Source: Actinopolyspora lacussalsi
GTDB lineage: Bacteria > Actinomycetota > Actinomycetes > Mycobacteriales > Pseudonocardiaceae
Length of the DNA: 64,000 nt
NCBI GenBank assembly: GCA_030803735.1
Contig: JAURUC010000001.1
Location: forward strand, 1,807,501-1,871,500
Direction of reading: 5' to 3'
Under the pieces are notes generated by a model. The model did no database searches, had not been told where the DNA came from, and worked only from the letters and a program-made list of their open reading frames with translations. The first letter of the stretch is position 1, and every line of letters begins with the position of its first letter. Of this stretch, positions 38,964 through 48,822 are shown piece after piece. Made by a program: the position numbers and the translations under genes.

Positions 38964-39380
38964 TCAGCTCGGCAACGTGAAGGTTATCGGAGTACCGCGC
39001 TCGACACTGCGACTGACCGTGCAGTGACGCCCGATGGCACGTCGCACGGCTTCGACCAGTTTCGTCCGCTCGGCCTCGTCGGTGATCGCCGACAGATCCA
39101 CCTCGAAGGAAACCCCCACCGACTCGAAGGTCTCGGGATCCTGTTCGTCGACCGTGCGCTCCGCCCGGGCGGTGATCGGCGCGTCGTCACCGAGTCGCCG
39201 CACCAGCAGGTTCTGCCCGGTGAGTTGGGCGCAGCCGGCGATGGCGGCCAACAACAGCTCCCCCGGCGTGAACGCGTCCGGCATACCACCGGCCGCGATC
39301 TCGACCGTGCCGCCGCGACCGTTGCTCGCGGTGAACGTGGACGCACCTGTTCGGGTGACCTCGACGGGACTGGAGGACAT
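38964..39380 (-). CDS. OsmC/Ohr-family protein
   Basis: 138 residues. OsmC-like peroxidase fold with GELLLAAIAGCAQLTG, containing the first family cysteine, and HCTVSRSVERGTPITFTL with the second near the C-terminus. Such proteins reduce organic hydroperoxides with a Cys pair. ATG 39380 is preferred over GTG 39386 because GGAAG is six bases from it. It lies 45 bp after rsmB on the same strand and may be co-transcribed. Confidence 0.9.
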   Translation of the reverse strand: MSSSPVEVTRTGASTFTASNGRGGTVEIAAGGMPDAFTPGELLLAAIAGCAQLTGQNLLVRRLGDDAPITARAERTVDEQDPETFESVGVSFEVDLSAITDEAERTKLVEAVRRAIGRHCTVSRSVERGTPITFTLPS

Positions 39381-39425
39381 AACCACCTTCCGTAGCGGTT
39401 GCTCGGCTGCGAATACGAGAGACGG

Positions 39426-40847
39426 TCAGACCCGCAACAGCGCGCAGAACATCGCGTCGGTGCCGTGCCGGTGCGGCCACAGCTGCACGGACGGCCCATC
39501 GCCCAACGAGGGGACCTCCGGAAAGAACGGCCTAGCGTCCAGTTGTCGCACACCGGTTTCGGCGACCACCTCGGAGACAACACCGCTCGTCTCCGCCGGA
39601 TGCGGGGAGCAGACGACGTAGGCCACCACCCCACCGGACCTGGTGAGGCGCACAGCGGAGGACAGCAGTTCGCGCTGCAACCGCACGAGATCGGCGACGT
39701 CCTCGGGCTGTCTGCGCCAACGTGCCTCGGGCCTGCGCCGCAGCGCCCCCAGCCCGGTGCAGGGCGCGTCCACCAGGACCCGGTCGTAGGTCCCGGACAG
39801 GCCGGGAGCACGCCCGTCAGCGACGCGCACGTTCACCGACAGCCCCCGCGTGGCCGATCTGACGAGTTCGGCACGGTGCTCGGCCTGCTCGACGGCGTCG
39901 AGCGCTCCACCGTCCAGGGTGACCAGCGCCCCCAGCAGATTCGCCTTGCCACCGGGACCGGCACACAGATCCAGCCACCGGGTGTCCCGGCCGTCCAGTT
40001 CGACACCGGTCAGCGCCAACGTCGCGAGCTGGCTGCCCTCGTCCTGCACCGCGGCGAAGCCCTCCTGGACGGGCTCCAGTTCCCCGGGGTCGCCCGCACC
40101 GGCTTCGAGATGGACGCCGTAGGGCGAGTAGGGCGCGGGATCACCGCCGGTGATCGCGGCCAGCTCGTCCGCGCTGATCTCGCCGGGGCGCGCCGTCAGG
40201 TGCACGGCCGGTCGGGCGTCGTCGGCGGCCAACGCGGCGTCGAGTTCCGCACCGGTGTCGTCCAGCACCTCGGCGAACGCCTGCGCGATCCAGCGAGGAT
40301 GGGCGTTGCGGAACGCCGTGTGGCCCACGGGATCGGATTCCACGTCCGGAGCCAGCAGTTCGACCCACTCCGACTCCGTGCGCTCCCCGACCCGGCGCAG
40401 CACCGCGTTGGCGAAACCGGCCAGTCTGGAACCACGATTGCCGCGCACCAGGTCGACCGTCGACGCGACTGCCGCGTGACCGGGGATACGGGTACGCAGC
40501 ATCTGGTAGGTGCCGAGCCGAAGGGCGTCCAGCAACAGCGGATCCACTTCGTCCAGCGCGCGATCGCTGCACTCGGCGATGACCGCGTCCAGCAGTCCCC
40601 GCGCCCTGGCCGAGCCGTAGGCGAGTTCGGTGGCCAGTCCCGCGTCCCTGCCGCTGACCCGGTACTGCCGCAACAGCCCGGGCAGCACGAGATTGGCGTA
40701 GGCGTCGCGTTCCCGCACGGCACGCAGTGTCTCCAGCGCCGCCGTGCGGGCGGGATCGTCGGTCGGCGGTTTCGCACGCTCGGCGCGCCGGTTCGGCGGC
40801 CGGGAGTTCTTCGGACGGGAGTTGGCGCCAGGACGCTTGCGGTTCAC
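39426..40847 (-). CDS. rsmB: 16S rRNA m5C967 methyltransferase RsmB
   Basis: 473 residues. N-terminal NusB-like domain (about 35-175) after a basic tail, then the SAM-dependent domain. Motif I is [15 protein letters not shown], motif IV is [20 protein letters not shown] with the release Cys, and motif VI is VVCSPHPAE with the catalytic Cys. Its ATG overlaps the fmt stop (ATGA); def-fmt-rsmB form one operon as in other actinomycetes. Confidence 0.96.
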   Translation of the reverse strand: MNRKRPGANSRPKNSRPPNRRAERAKPPTDDPARTAALETLRAVRERDAYANLVLPGLLRQYRVSGRDAGLATELAYGSARARGLLDAVIAECSDRALDEVDPLLLDALRLGTYQMLRTRIPGHAAVASTVDLVRGNRGSRLAGFANAVLRRVGERTESEWVELLAPDVESDPVGHTAFRNAHPRWIAQAFAEVLDDTGAELDAALAADDARPAVHLTARPGEISADELAAITGGDPAPYSPYGVHLEAGAGDPGELEPVQEGFAAVQDEGSQLATLALTGVELDGRDTRWLDLCAGPGGKANLLGALVTLDGGALDAVEQAEHRAELVRSATRGLSVNVRVADGRAPGLSGTYDRVLVDAPCTGLGALRRRPEARWRRQPEDVADLVRLQRELLSSAVRLTRSGGVVAYVVCSPHPAETSGVVSEVVAETGVRQLDARPFFPEVPSLGDGPSVQLWPHRHGTDAMFCALLRV

Positions 40848-41782
40848 TTCAGCACGGTTCCTTGTTCGATATGCACACCGCGTGCCCAGTCGGTGGCGGG
40901 CATGCGCTTCTTGCCGATGGCCTGCACCTCACCGAGCCGGACGGGATCGGTGGCTGTGCCCACCAGCACTCGCTTGCGCTCTACGAGGAGCTCGCCCGGT
41001 CGCAGCGCACGCAGTTCCGGGGAGTCGGCCCCGACCACGGTAACCGGTCCCAGTTTGAGCCGGTGTTCCGCCAGCCATGCCCAGGCCCCCGGTTCAGGGG
41101 TCACCGAGCGGATCACCCGCTCCACGGCCTGGGCGGGCATCCCGAAATCGACCTTGGCCTGTTCGGAAGTGATCTTGGGGGCGTAGGTGATCCCGTCGGT
41201 CGGTTGCGGTTCGGCGTGCGCGGTCCCGTCCTCGACGGCGTCGAGGGTCGCCACGAGCAGCTCGGCGCCGGACACGGCCAACCTGTCGAGCAGCGAACCG
41301 GCGGTGTCGTCGGAACCGACCCCCTCGGTGACCACGCCGAACACCGGTCCGGCATCGAGCTCGGGCACGATCCGGAACGTGCTGGCACCGGTGACGTCGT
41401 CGCCGTACCTGATCGAGGCGGGCACCGGCGCCGCGCCGCGCCAGGCGGGCAGCAGCGAGAAGTGCAGGTTGATCCAGCCGTGCCGGGGGATGTCGAGTGC
41501 CTCCTGCCGCAGCAGCGCTCCGTAGGCCACCACAGGGCAGCAGTCGGGCTCCAGTTCGGACAACCGCCGCAGGAAATCCGGATCCGAGGCCCGCGAGGGT
41601 GTCAGCACCTCGATACCGTGCTGCTCGGCGCACTCGCGCACCGGTGAGGGGACCAGCCTGCGCCCGCGTCCGGCGGGAGCGTCGGGCCTGGTTACCACCG
41701 CCACGACCTCGTGCTGCGAGTCGAGCAGTCGACGAAGTGCGGGCACGGCTGGTTCGGGAGTGCCCGCGAATACCACGCGCAT
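40844..41782 (-). CDS. fmt: Methionyl-tRNA formyltransferase
   Basis: 312 residues, standard length. It formylates initiator t[23 protein letters not shown] starts the formyltransferase domain. [20 protein letters not shown] carries the conserved Asn-His region (family SLLP motif), and the C-terminal anticodon-recognising domain begins near 210. The longer frame to 42112 is shadow of def. It lies 2 bp after def and overlaps rsmB. Confidence 0.97.
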   Translation of the reverse strand: MRVVFAGTPEPAVPALRRLLDSQHEVVAVVTRPDAPAGRGRRLVPSPVRECAEQHGIEVLTPSRASDPDFLRRLSELEPDCCPVVAYGALLRQEALDIPRHGWINLHFSLLPAWRGAAPVPASIRYGDDVTGASTFRIVPELDAGPVFGVVTEGVGSDDTAGSLLDRLAVSGAELLVATLDAVEDGTAHAEPQPTDGITYAPKITSEQAKVDFGMPAQAVERVIRSVTPEPGAWAWLAEHRLKLGPVTVVGADSPELRALRPGELLVERKRVLVGTATDPVRLGEVQAIGKKRMPATDWARGVHIEQGTVLK

Positions 41783-41784
41783 GT

Positions 41785-42375
41785 CTAGTGTGCTCCTCCG
41801 AAGGACGAGTAGGGGTCCTGCTCCGTCGCAGGCCGGGCGCGATCGAACGAACGATCTCCCCGGTCGTTCCGAGCCTGATCGTGCTGGGCCGGTTCGTGTC
41901 GAGCCGGTTCGTGTCGGGCCGGACCGCCGGAACTCTCGTCGAGTCGGTCGAGGAAGACCAACCCGTCGAGATGATCGGTCTCGTGCTGCAGACAACGCGC
42001 CAGCAGGTCCGAACCGACGACTTCGACGGGTTCGCCGTGCATGTTCCAGCCCCGAACGAGCACGGTGCGGTACCGCGGGCACAGCCGATCGACCTCCGGG
42101 ACGGACAGACACCCCTCGGGTCCCACTCGCGGCTGCTCGTCGAGCGGACGCAGTGAGGGGTTCACCAGATGTCCGGCGTAACCGGCGCAGTGATAGGCGA
42201 ACACCCGAACCGGTTCGCCCAGTTGCGGGGCGGCCAGCCCGGCACCACCGTGGCTCTCCATCGTGTCCCAGAGATCGCGCACGAGCGCACGCAGCCCGCT
42301 GTCGAAGTCGACGACCTCGGCGGAGCCCCCGCGTAGCACGGGGTCCCCGAACAGCCGGATCGGCCGGACGCTCAC
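41785..42375 (-). CDS. def: Peptide deformylase with repetitive tail
   Basis: 196 residues. The metal and active-site motifs are [17 protein letters not shown] and QHETDHLDG, all intact. It removes the formyl group that Fmt adds. After about residue 150 comes a charged tail containing the repeat [10 protein letters not shown] encoded by a 15-bp tandem duplication (41888-41917). The tail runs to the stop, 2 bp before fmt. The GTG start follows CTGGAGAG. Confidence 0.95.
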   Translation of the reverse strand: MSVRPIRLFGDPVLRGGSAEVVDFDSGLRALVRDLWDTMESHGGAGLAAPQLGEPVRVFAYHCAGYAGHLVNPSLRPLDEQPRVGPEGCLSVPEVDRLCPRYRTVLVRGWNMHGEPVEVVGSDLLARCLQHETDHLDGLVFLDRLDESSGGPARHEPARHEPAQHDQARNDRGDRSFDRARPATEQDPYSSFGGAH

Positions 42376-42445
42376 ACGTGCTCTCCAGGGTCGTGGGATG
42401 CCGGGTTCAGTCTAACGACCACCCGTCGAGTTCGACGGGACCGAA

Positions 42446-42495
42446 CCGTCCGGGCGCTTCCGGAGCCGTGCTCGGCCCTCGGCACGCCCGGACGG
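42446..42495 (-). terminator. Terminator after the DUF4015 gene
   Basis: Perfect 11-bp arms (CCGTCCGGGCG) enclosing a 28-base loop, about 50 bp past the stop of the DUF4015 gene and upstream of def. A second palindrome (CCCGTCGA/TCGACGGG, 42422-42439) lies beside it. Confidence 0.65.
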
Positions 42496-42547
42496 ACGCG
42501 ATCTCGCCACGGCGACGGCCGTGGACAGCCCGATCGGAAAACCCGAA

Positions 42548-44206
42548 TCAGGGACCGGCAGAAAGGGCCGCCGCGGTGTAGTCACAGGTCGGCGACCACA
42601 GCAGGAAGGAATCGATGTCGTTGTTCTTGGTGGCATCGATCTGGGCCGACACCTTGCCGGGACCGTAGTGCGTCCCGAGGCTGAAGTCCTGCAACCAGGG
42701 AATCACCTGGGATCCGGTTCCCTCTGTGGTGCCGAGCCAGTCCCGCAGCGAGCGGTTCACGATTTTGTAGGGTTCGTTGTTGGGATCGGCGACATCGTAC
42801 TCACCGGGACCCCAGTGCGATGGATAGATCATCGGGGACACGTAATCGACGTGTTCCGCGATCTTCGGAATGTTCTGTCCCACCGATTCCGGCCTGGTCA
42901 CGGTAATACCGAACACCGAGGCACCGAGGTAGGCATCGTGTTCGCGCAGCCGTTGGCGGGACTCTCGCAGGAATCCGGCGATGCTTTCCGAGGGCGTTTT
43001 TCCCAACCCGGCGAAACGCATTCCACCGCGATCGCCGTCCGGCCTGCGCACGTAATCGTAAAGAATGTCGTCGAATCCGAGCCGGGCCGCTTCGACGGCG
43101 ATATCGATATTGTAGTCGCGCACCGCGGGATTCGCGAAATTGGTGAACGAGTAATCACCGTAGCCACCGTTGTAGGGTCCGCCCGCCGCGGTGCGGACCA
43201 CCCGGTCGCGGTTGCCGGACTTCCAGGCGGACTCGGCCAGGACGGGGTCTTTGAAGGCCACCAGCCTGCCGACCACTCGCACGCCCATCCCGTGCAGCCG
43301 ATCTATGGCCTCACGGGCGTCGAAGTATCCCTTGTCGGCGCCGATCCGTTCGGCCAACGGCACCTCGGAGTCGTACTGGATCTCCCCGCTCTCGTCCTTT
43401 ATGTCCAGCTCCACGGTGTCGATGAGCCCCTGGCGGGCCATGCGCAGCACCGGCTCGCGGAGTTGCTCGCTGGACCAGGCCAGACCGGTCATGTGCACCG
43501 CACGCATACCGGGGTGGTCCACCTCGATCCTGACCTCTGTCGAGGAGGTGTTGCCCGCCCGGTCGGTCGCTTTCACGGTCACGCTCGACGCGGCGTCGCC
43601 GAGTTCGCGACTGAATTCTCCGGAACCGTCGAGTGAGACCCGTTCCCCGGCGACGGTGACCCGAGAGGCGTCAATCGCCTTACCGGAAACGGCAACCGGA
43701 TCCGAAAAGGACTCACTGCTGACCTTCTCCGGCACCAGGATCTCGGGAGGAGTGGCGTCCACTTCGAAGTTCTCGCGCAGCGTCCTGCCCCAGGGCAGCG
43801 CTCCGGAGGGGACTTCCACCCGTAACCGGTGGGACCCCTCGGTCAACTCATCCGGCCGCAGCACAGCCGCACCGTCCCGCGCTCGGACCGAGACGGATTT
43901 TCCGTCCACATCGGCCTTGACCTCGTCCGGGGACTCGGTTTCCACCCGGATCGCACCGTCGGCGACCGCCGCCGGGGTGAGCGGATGGTCGGGCAGTCCA
44001 CGCACTTCGGGCCGTTGCATGGTGAGCAGGTTCGCCATCCAGATACCGCCGACCACGAGCAGCAGCCCGCCCACGGTCAGCGCGATCTTCATCCAGGACG
44101 CCCGCCTGCCACGCCCCTTGGCGGAGTCGGATCGCGGATCCTCGTCGTGGTTCCCGGCGTCGGAGTTCTCGGTCTCTTCGCTGTCTTCTGGCGTCGGATC
44201 AACCAT
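42548..44206 (-). CDS. Membrane-anchored putative glycoside hydrolase (DUF4015)
   Basis: 552 residues. An acidic cytoplasmic N-terminus (1-35) and one transmembrane helix (about 39-60) anchor it outside the membrane. Residues about 75-230 hold Ig-like repeats (EVRGLPDHPL, STEVRIEVDHPG). The C-terminal barrel (about 235-550) begins VHMTGLAWSSEQL and contains YDYVRRPDGDRGG and DYVSPMIYPSHWGPG, typical of the DUF4015 putative glycosyl hydrolase family. It probably acts on a cell-surface polysaccharide. It is divergent from a polysaccharide deacetylase gene, so both may remodel the same polymer. Confidence 0.88.
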   Translation of the reverse strand: MVDPTPEDSEETENSDAGNHDEDPRSDSAKGRGRRASWMKIALTVGGLLLVVGGIWMANLLTMQRPEVRGLPDHPLTPAAVADGAIRVETESPDEVKADVDGKSVSVRARDGAAVLRPDELTEGSHRLRVEVPSGALPWGRTLRENFEVDATPPEILVPEKVSSESFSDPVAVSGKAIDASRVTVAGERVSLDGSGEFSRELGDAASSVTVKATDRAGNTSSTEVRIEVDHPGMRAVHMTGLAWSSEQLREPVLRMARQGLIDTVELDIKDESGEIQYDSEVPLAERIGADKGYFDAREAIDRLHGMGVRVVGRLVAFKDPVLAESAWKSGNRDRVVRTAAGGPYNGGYGDYSFTNFANPAVRDYNIDIAVEAARLGFDDILYDYVRRPDGDRGGMRFAGLGKTPSESIAGFLRESRQRLREHDAYLGASVFGITVTRPESVGQNIPKIAEHVDYVSPMIYPSHWGPGEYDVADPNNEPYKIVNRSLRDWLGTTEGTGSQVIPWLQDFSLGTHYGPGKVSAQIDATKNNDIDSFLLWSPTCDYTAAALSAGP

Positions 44207-44391
44207 CGTGTCACCTCATCTGATCCACCACGGTAGGCCGACGCGGTGCCGCTCGCAGATCGCGGCAAAACGTCGTGATTCACGGTGGCAGGTAATACCG
44301 GTTCGAGCAATGACCGGCATGGAGTAACCAAAACCGGCTTGCCTTTCTCTACAGTGTGAAATCTATGGCACTTACGAGGGAATTAAACGGC

Positions 44392-45483
44392 ATGGGCTTG
44401 CCATCCAGACATCTGGTGTCCAACCGACTGCGTGCGCTGCTCGTCTCGACCGTCGCGCTCGGACTGCTGGCCGCGAGCGGCTGCGCCTCCGGTGACTCCT
44501 CGAGAGCTTCGTCCGGGACGGACGCCGAAACCACCGCGTCCACACCGGCCGCGTCGTCGAGTGCGGCGCCCAGCTCGAAGCCGCCCCCGCCCGCCGAGGT
44601 GGGAGCCAACGAGCTGGGGAAGATCCCCATCCTGATGTATCACCGGATCACGCCCGACCCGAAGAGCGTCTACGACCGCACCCCCGAAGCGTTCCGGGCC
44701 GAGCTACGGCGGCTGGCCGAGGAGAACTACGTTCCGATCACCACGGCCGACTACGCCACGGGCCGGATCGACACACCTGCGGGCACCCATCCGGTCGTGC
44801 TGACCTTCGACGACGCCTCGACCAGCCAGTTCCGGCTCGACTCCTCGGGAGAACCCGCGGCGAACACCGCCGTGGCCATCATGCGCGAAGTGGCCGCACA
44901 GCACCCGGGTTTCCGAGCAACCGCCTCGTTCTACATCACCACTCCGCCCTTCGGCGGCAACGACGTCGCCCGGAGCCTGCGCTGGTTGCACGAACACGGT
45001 TTCGAGTTGGGCAACCACACGCTGGACCACCCCACGCTCTCCTCGGAGTCACCGTCCGAGGTGCGGCACCAGATCGCCGGACTGCGGCGGCGAATCACCG
45101 AGGCGACGCCCGACGCGGAGGTCAGCACCATCGCGTTACCGCACGGGGTACATCCCGACCGGGAAGAACTGGCCCGCTCCGGTGAGTCCGAAGGCGTCCG
45201 GTACGAGCACGACGCGGTGCTGCTGGTCGGCGCCAGGCCCGCCCCGGCACCGTTCACGCGGCGTTTCGACCCGCTCAACGTTCCCCGGATCCGCTCGCAG
45301 GGCGGCAGCGGTGACTCCGCGAAGTTCGGCTCGACGGTGTGGTTGGACAAACTCGCGGCCAACCCCTCCGCACGCTACACCTCCGACGGTGATCCCGACG
45401 TGATCTCCTACCCCTCGGACAGCTCCCGGAAACCGTCGAAGCGGTACGCCGAGCGCGCCGAGAGCTATCAACCACGCGAGTGA
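44392..45483 (+). CDS. Polysaccharide deacetylase lipoprotein
   Basis: 363 residues from ATG 44392. A signal peptide with lipobox-like ASGC is followed by a Ser/Ala/Pro-rich linker. The NodB domain shows IPILMYHRI, VVLTFDDAST with the paired catalytic/metal Asp, and LGNHTLDHPTL with the metal His pair. It should remove acetyl groups from N-acetylglucosamine polymers at the cell surface. GAGGGA lies ten bases before the chosen ATG; the upstream in-frame start at 44356 gives a longer N-terminus and cannot be excluded. Confidence 0.92.
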   Translation: MGLPSRHLVSNRLRALLVSTVALGLLAASGCASGDSSRASSGTDAETTASTPAASSSAAPSSKPPPPAEVGANELGKIPILMYHRITPDPKSVYDRTPEAFRAELRRLAEENYVPITTADYATGRIDTPAGTHPVVLTFDDASTSQFRLDSSGEPAANTAVAIMREVAAQHPGFRATASFYITTPPFGGNDVARSLRWLHEHGFELGNHTLDHPTLSSESPSEVRHQIAGLRRRITEATPDAEVSTIALPHGVHPDREELARSGESEGVRYEHDAVLLVGARPAPAPFTRRFDPLNVPRIRSQGGSGDSAKFGSTVWLDKLAANPSARYTSDGDPDVISYPSDSSRKPSKRYAERAESYQPRE

Positions 45484-45527
45484 AGCGACCACGAACCAGC
45501 CCACCACCCGAGCACCGAAACCCCACG

Positions 45528-47585
45528 TCAGATCGGTTCGAGCGGATCCAACTGCACACGTACGGGGCCACTGCCCCCGCGTCCCCGCCTCACCTGCGCC
45601 TCGTACAGCGCGTCGGCCAGCAGCCTGCCGTGCGCGCGATCGACCCGCAGCAGGGCCCGCTCGCGTTCGGACTCCCCCTCCGCGTCGACCTCACCCAACG
45701 GCACCGGCCCCAGGACCTCGCCGCTGCCGGGCAGCTCGACACCGTCGAGCAGCTCGTTGACCGCTTCCGGAGAACCGCCCACGGAGGCCACCCGCTTGGC
45801 GGGCGGATAACCGAGTTCGGCGCGCCCGGCGAGTTCCCGTGCCGCGTACCAGGAAGGGTCCCAACGCACCAGGGCCTGCACCGGTGGTAGCTCGGATTCG
45901 GCCAATACCACCACACGTCCGCCGCTGTCCGAGGGACGTACCAGGGTCGCGGCGGCGAACCAACGGCGAAGTGCCTGTTCACCCGCTCGCAGCTCGGGAC
46001 GGGACAGCATGGCTCGCGCGTCCAGCAGCAACGCCGCACCGTAGCCACCCGCCGCCACCGGCTCGACCCCGGGGGTGGCGACCACCAACGCGGGAGCCTC
46101 GGGAACACGATCCAGCACCTCGTTACCACCCGAGGTCCGCACGGTCACCCCACCGAAAGCCTTCCCCAGCTCCTCCGCGGTACGGGCCGCACCGATCACG
46201 ATGGCGCGCAGCCGGTCGGTTCCGCAGTTCACACACCGAAAAGCGTGCTCGATCGCGCCGCACCAACGGCAGGAGGGCGGTCGCGCGGTATCGCCCGTCC
46301 CGACGGGAACCGCCAGCGGGCCGGCGCACTTCCGGCACGTGGCTCGTTCACCGCACCTGGCACAGCCCAGCGCGGGCATGTATCCCCGCCGCGGGACCTG
46401 CACCAGCACCGGGGTGCCGTTCCGCAACGCCTGCCTGGCCGCCTGGAAGGCGATCGAGGGAAGCCGCGCGGAACGGATGGTGGGGTCCCTGGCGAGTTGC
46501 GCGTCGTCCTCTCCGATGGCGGTCACCCGGGGCGCGGCGGAACGCACCTCGGTCCGCCCCGCTACTATCTCGCCCGCCCAGCCCGACTCGACCAGCATCT
46601 CCGCCTCCGCCGTGCGCGCGAAGCCGCCGATCAACAGCGCGGCCCCTGTCGAGTGGGCGCGATGGGTCAACACGTCCCGGACGTGCGGATAGGGCGCGGT
46701 CGGGTAGAGATGCTGGTCGTCGCCGTCGTCCCAGACGACCACCAGCCCCAACGGGGGCACCACCGGTGCGAACATCGCCGCGCGGGTGCCCACCACGATC
46801 CGCACGTCACCGCGCCGCACGGCCAGCCAGCGGCGGTAGCGCTCGGCCTGCCCCAGTTCGGAGGACAGCGAGACCACGCGCCGGTCACCCAGCAACGCGG
46901 CACAGGACTTCGTCAGCCGAGCCAGATCGCGGTGGTCGGGCACCACCAGGATCGCCGAGCGCCGTTCGGAAGCCGCCGCGGCGGCGAGTTCCGCCAGCCT
47001 GTTCGACCAGTCCTCATCGGGCAGTGACTGCCACACGGCACGAGCGGGTTTACCCTCCCGTACCGCCCGAAGGAACGCCGCGCCGTGACCGTACCGGGAC
47101 CAGGCGGCACTGTCGGGCGGCGACGGTGACTCACTCGGCCTGGCCGCGACGGCTTCGTTCTCCACCCTGGCGTGTCGCGGTGGTACGGCCAACCGCGCCA
47201 CGTCGTTCAGGGTGCCCGCGTAGCGACGGGCGACCGCGCGGACCAGTTCGAGCAGCTCCCCGACCAGCACCGGCTCGGACGAGACGACCCGCTGCAGCCA
47301 GGCCAACCTGCCCGCGTAGTCCGACTCGGCGACCCGTTCCAGCAGGAAACCGTCCAGCAACCGGCCGTTGAACCGCACGCGTACCCGGCAGCCCGGCACG
47401 GCGTCGGTGTCGAAACGACTCGGCACCAGGTAGTCGAACGGCCGATCGAGATGATGCGGCGACACGTCGACGAGCACCCGGGCGACCGGAAGTTCGACGG
47501 CGGGCCCGGTGGACCGATCACGGGATCCGGAACCGGAACCGCCCTTGGATCGGGCGCGTTCACCCCCGGTTGCCGACACGTCCAC
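45528..47585 (-). CDS. priA: PriA-like protein with degenerate helicase motifs
   Basis: 685 residues. PriA remodels stalled forks for restart. The DNA-binding N-terminal domain (PVARVLVDVSPHHLDRPFDYLVP) and the central cysteine zinc region (CARCGERATCRKCAG, CRWCG, CVNCG) are intact. The Walker A site is absent: the region that should read GSGKT is AVWQSLPDEDW, and box II reads VVWDDGDD in place of DEEH. This loss is a known feature of actinobacterial PriA, so it is probably a structural primosome factor, not an ATP-driven helicase. It lies alone between the deacetylase and trmL genes. Confidence 0.93.
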   Translation of the reverse strand: MDVSATGGERARSKGGSGSGSRDRSTGPAVELPVARVLVDVSPHHLDRPFDYLVPSRFDTDAVPGCRVRVRFNGRLLDGFLLERVAESDYAGRLAWLQRVVSSEPVLVGELLELVRAVARRYAGTLNDVARLAVPPRHARVENEAVAARPSESPSPPDSAAWSRYGHGAAFLRAVREGKPARAVWQSLPDEDWSNRLAELAAAAASERRSAILVVPDHRDLARLTKSCAALLGDRRVVSLSSELGQAERYRRWLAVRRGDVRIVVGTRAAMFAPVVPPLGLVVVWDDGDDQHLYPTAPYPHVRDVLTHRAHSTGAALLIGGFARTAEAEMLVESGWAGEIVAGRTEVRSAAPRVTAIGEDDAQLARDPTIRSARLPSIAFQAARQALRNGTPVLVQVPRRGYMPALGCARCGERATCRKCAGPLAVPVGTGDTARPPSCRWCGAIEHAFRCVNCGTDRLRAIVIGAARTAEELGKAFGGVTVRTSGGNEVLDRVPEAPALVVATPGVEPVAAGGYGAALLLDARAMLSRPELRAGEQALRRWFAAATLVRPSDSGGRVVVLAESELPPVQALVRWDPSWYAARELAGRAELGYPPAKRVASVGGSPEAVNELLDGVELPGSGEVLGPVPLGEVDAEGESERERALLRVDRAHGRLLADALYEAQVRRGRGGSGPVRVQLDPLEPI

Positions 47586-47839
47586 CTCCCGACACGCGCC
47601 CGTCGCGGGGCGCCGCTACCGACCGACAAGCCACTCTATCGGTTTTCGGCACGTGCTGTTCGGCACACACGGCGACGCTTCGGGCCGGCTACACCCGAAC
47701 CTCGAGCACCGAACGAATCCCGCCACCGGAGCACTTCTAGTATTGACGGGCGAACGGTCGCGCCGGTTCGGACGTTTCGGTCGACGTCCGTGCGCCACCT
47801 CCCACGGTTCACCCCGCTGACGGGCCGAAAGGAAGCCGA

Positions 47840-48295
47840 GTGTTCCACGTCGTCTTCTACCATCCCGAGATTCCCGGAAACACCGGGAACGCGATCCGAA
47901 TGGTCGCGGGCACGGGCAGCGCACTGCACCTGATCGAACCGCTGGGGTTCCGGGTCACCGACGCGGATCTGAAACGCGCCGGGCTGGACTATCACGACAA
48001 GGCGGTGCTGCGAGTGCATCCTGACCTGGAATCCGCGTGGGGGGCGATCCGACCGAGGAGGATCATCGCGTTCACCGTCCAGGCCGAGCGATCGTACGAG
48101 ACGGTCGACTACCGTCCCGACGACGTGCTGCTGTTCGGCCCCGAATCGGTCGGTCTGCCCGAGGGGGTGCTGCCGTCCGAACCCGAGACGAGCCGGGTAC
48201 GCATCCCGATGGTGCCGGGAATCCGCTCGATGAACCTGGCCAACTCGGCGGCCGTGGCGGTGTACGAAGCATGGCGGCAACAGGGCTTCGCCTAG
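47840..48295 (+). CDS. trmL: tRNA (cytidine(34)-2'-O)-methyltransferase
   Basis: 151 residues, minimal SPOUT methyltransferase without an extra RNA domain, as in TrmL. FYHPEIPGNTGNAIRM (with the motif 1 Asn), LLFGPESVGLP and the trefoil-knot end MVPGIRSMNLANSAAV are diagnostic. It methylates the wobble position of leucine tRNAs. AAAGGA precedes the GTG. It is divergent from priA. Confidence 0.95.
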   Translation: MFHVVFYHPEIPGNTGNAIRMVAGTGSALHLIEPLGFRVTDADLKRAGLDYHDKAVLRVHPDLESAWGAIRPRRIIAFTVQAERSYETVDYRPDDVLLFGPESVGLPEGVLPSEPETSRVRIPMVPGIRSMNLANSAAVAVYEAWRQQGFA

Positions 48296-48387
48296 GAAAG
48301 CAGGACTCCGTCGGGACGCCCGACGCGGGCACGGGTGGCGAAACCTCTCGATCGGGTTACTGGTCACGTGTACAGCATGGTCGCGGA

Positions 48388-48409
48388 GCCGGCCCGTGAG
48401 TCGGCGCCT
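48388..48409 (+). repeat. Junction repeat, copy C
   Basis: GCCGGCCCGTGAGTCGGCG then CCT, one mismatch over 22 bp to copies A and B. TCACGTG upstream (48364-48370) is also seen before copy A (4685-4691). Confidence 0.65.
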
Positions 48410-48447
48410 CGCTCAAAGTCGCTTCCCGACGGCGGTCTCGGCGGCGG

Positions 48448-48465
48448 CGATTTCGCGAGAAATTG
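48448..48465 (+). repeat. 18-bp inverted repeat, copy 5
   Basis: CGATTTCGCGAGAAATTG, identical to copies 3 and 4 but in the opposite orientation in the genome. Confidence 0.75.
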
Positions 48466-48499
48466 ACGGTCCACGACGGCTGCGTGGCCGCAGCTCTGT

Positions 48500-48517
48500 C
48501 AATTTCCCACGAAATTG
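48500..48517 (-). repeat. 18-bp inverted repeat, copy 6
   Basis: Minus strand CAATTTCGTGGGAAATTG. Both arms have changed together (CAATTTC/GAAATTG), so the stem is still fully paired; the loop is GTGG here, not GCGA. Confidence 0.75.
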
Positions 48518-48521
48518 CCAG

Positions 48522-48539
48522 CAATTTCCCACGAAATCG
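48522..48539 (-). repeat. 18-bp inverted repeat, copy 7
   Basis: Minus strand CGATTTCGTGGGAAATTG, 22 bp from copy 6, sharing its GTGG loop and keeping a G-T pair in the stem. Confidence 0.75.
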
Positions 48540-48617
48540 CCGGGACACTTCGGCTCGGTGGCGAACCTCACCACCCCCGCGGGGCGAACCCCGACCACTT
48601 ACGCAATCGGCACCGCC

Positions 48618-48719
48618 GCGGGTTCTCGCGTGCGACTCTCGTGAGGACGGCCCCGACGTTGTGTAGGTCGCTACCCGATGTCGGGGCACCCGCAGCGAGA
48701 GTCGTGCGCGAGGTTCCGC
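48618..48719. repeat. Long hairpin repeat, copy 2
   Basis: Arms of 24 bp (48618-48641 and 48696-48719) match at 19 positions. Inner arms CCCCGAC and GTCGGGG and the loop GTAGGTCGCTAC are in the same places as in copy 1 at 31 kb. The central segment CCCCGACGTTGTGTAG is identical in both. Confidence 0.75.
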
Positions 48720-48786
48720 CACAGCAGCCCCAAGCCAAGAACCCCTGATTCCCGCGACGTGATTCGGCGATAACGCTGCGGAACTG

Positions 48787-48822
48787 GTGGGAGATCGGTT
48801 TCAATCGGGAACGATCTCCCAC
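48787..48822 (+). promoter_or_regulatory. Perfect inverted repeat before the serine hydrolase gene
   Basis: GTGGGAGATCG (48787-48797) and its exact complement CGATCTCCCAC (48812-48822) with a 14-base spacer, ending a few bases before the GAGGAG ribosome site and 14 bp before the ATG. It could be an operator or an RNA hairpin that controls translation. Confidence 0.65.
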
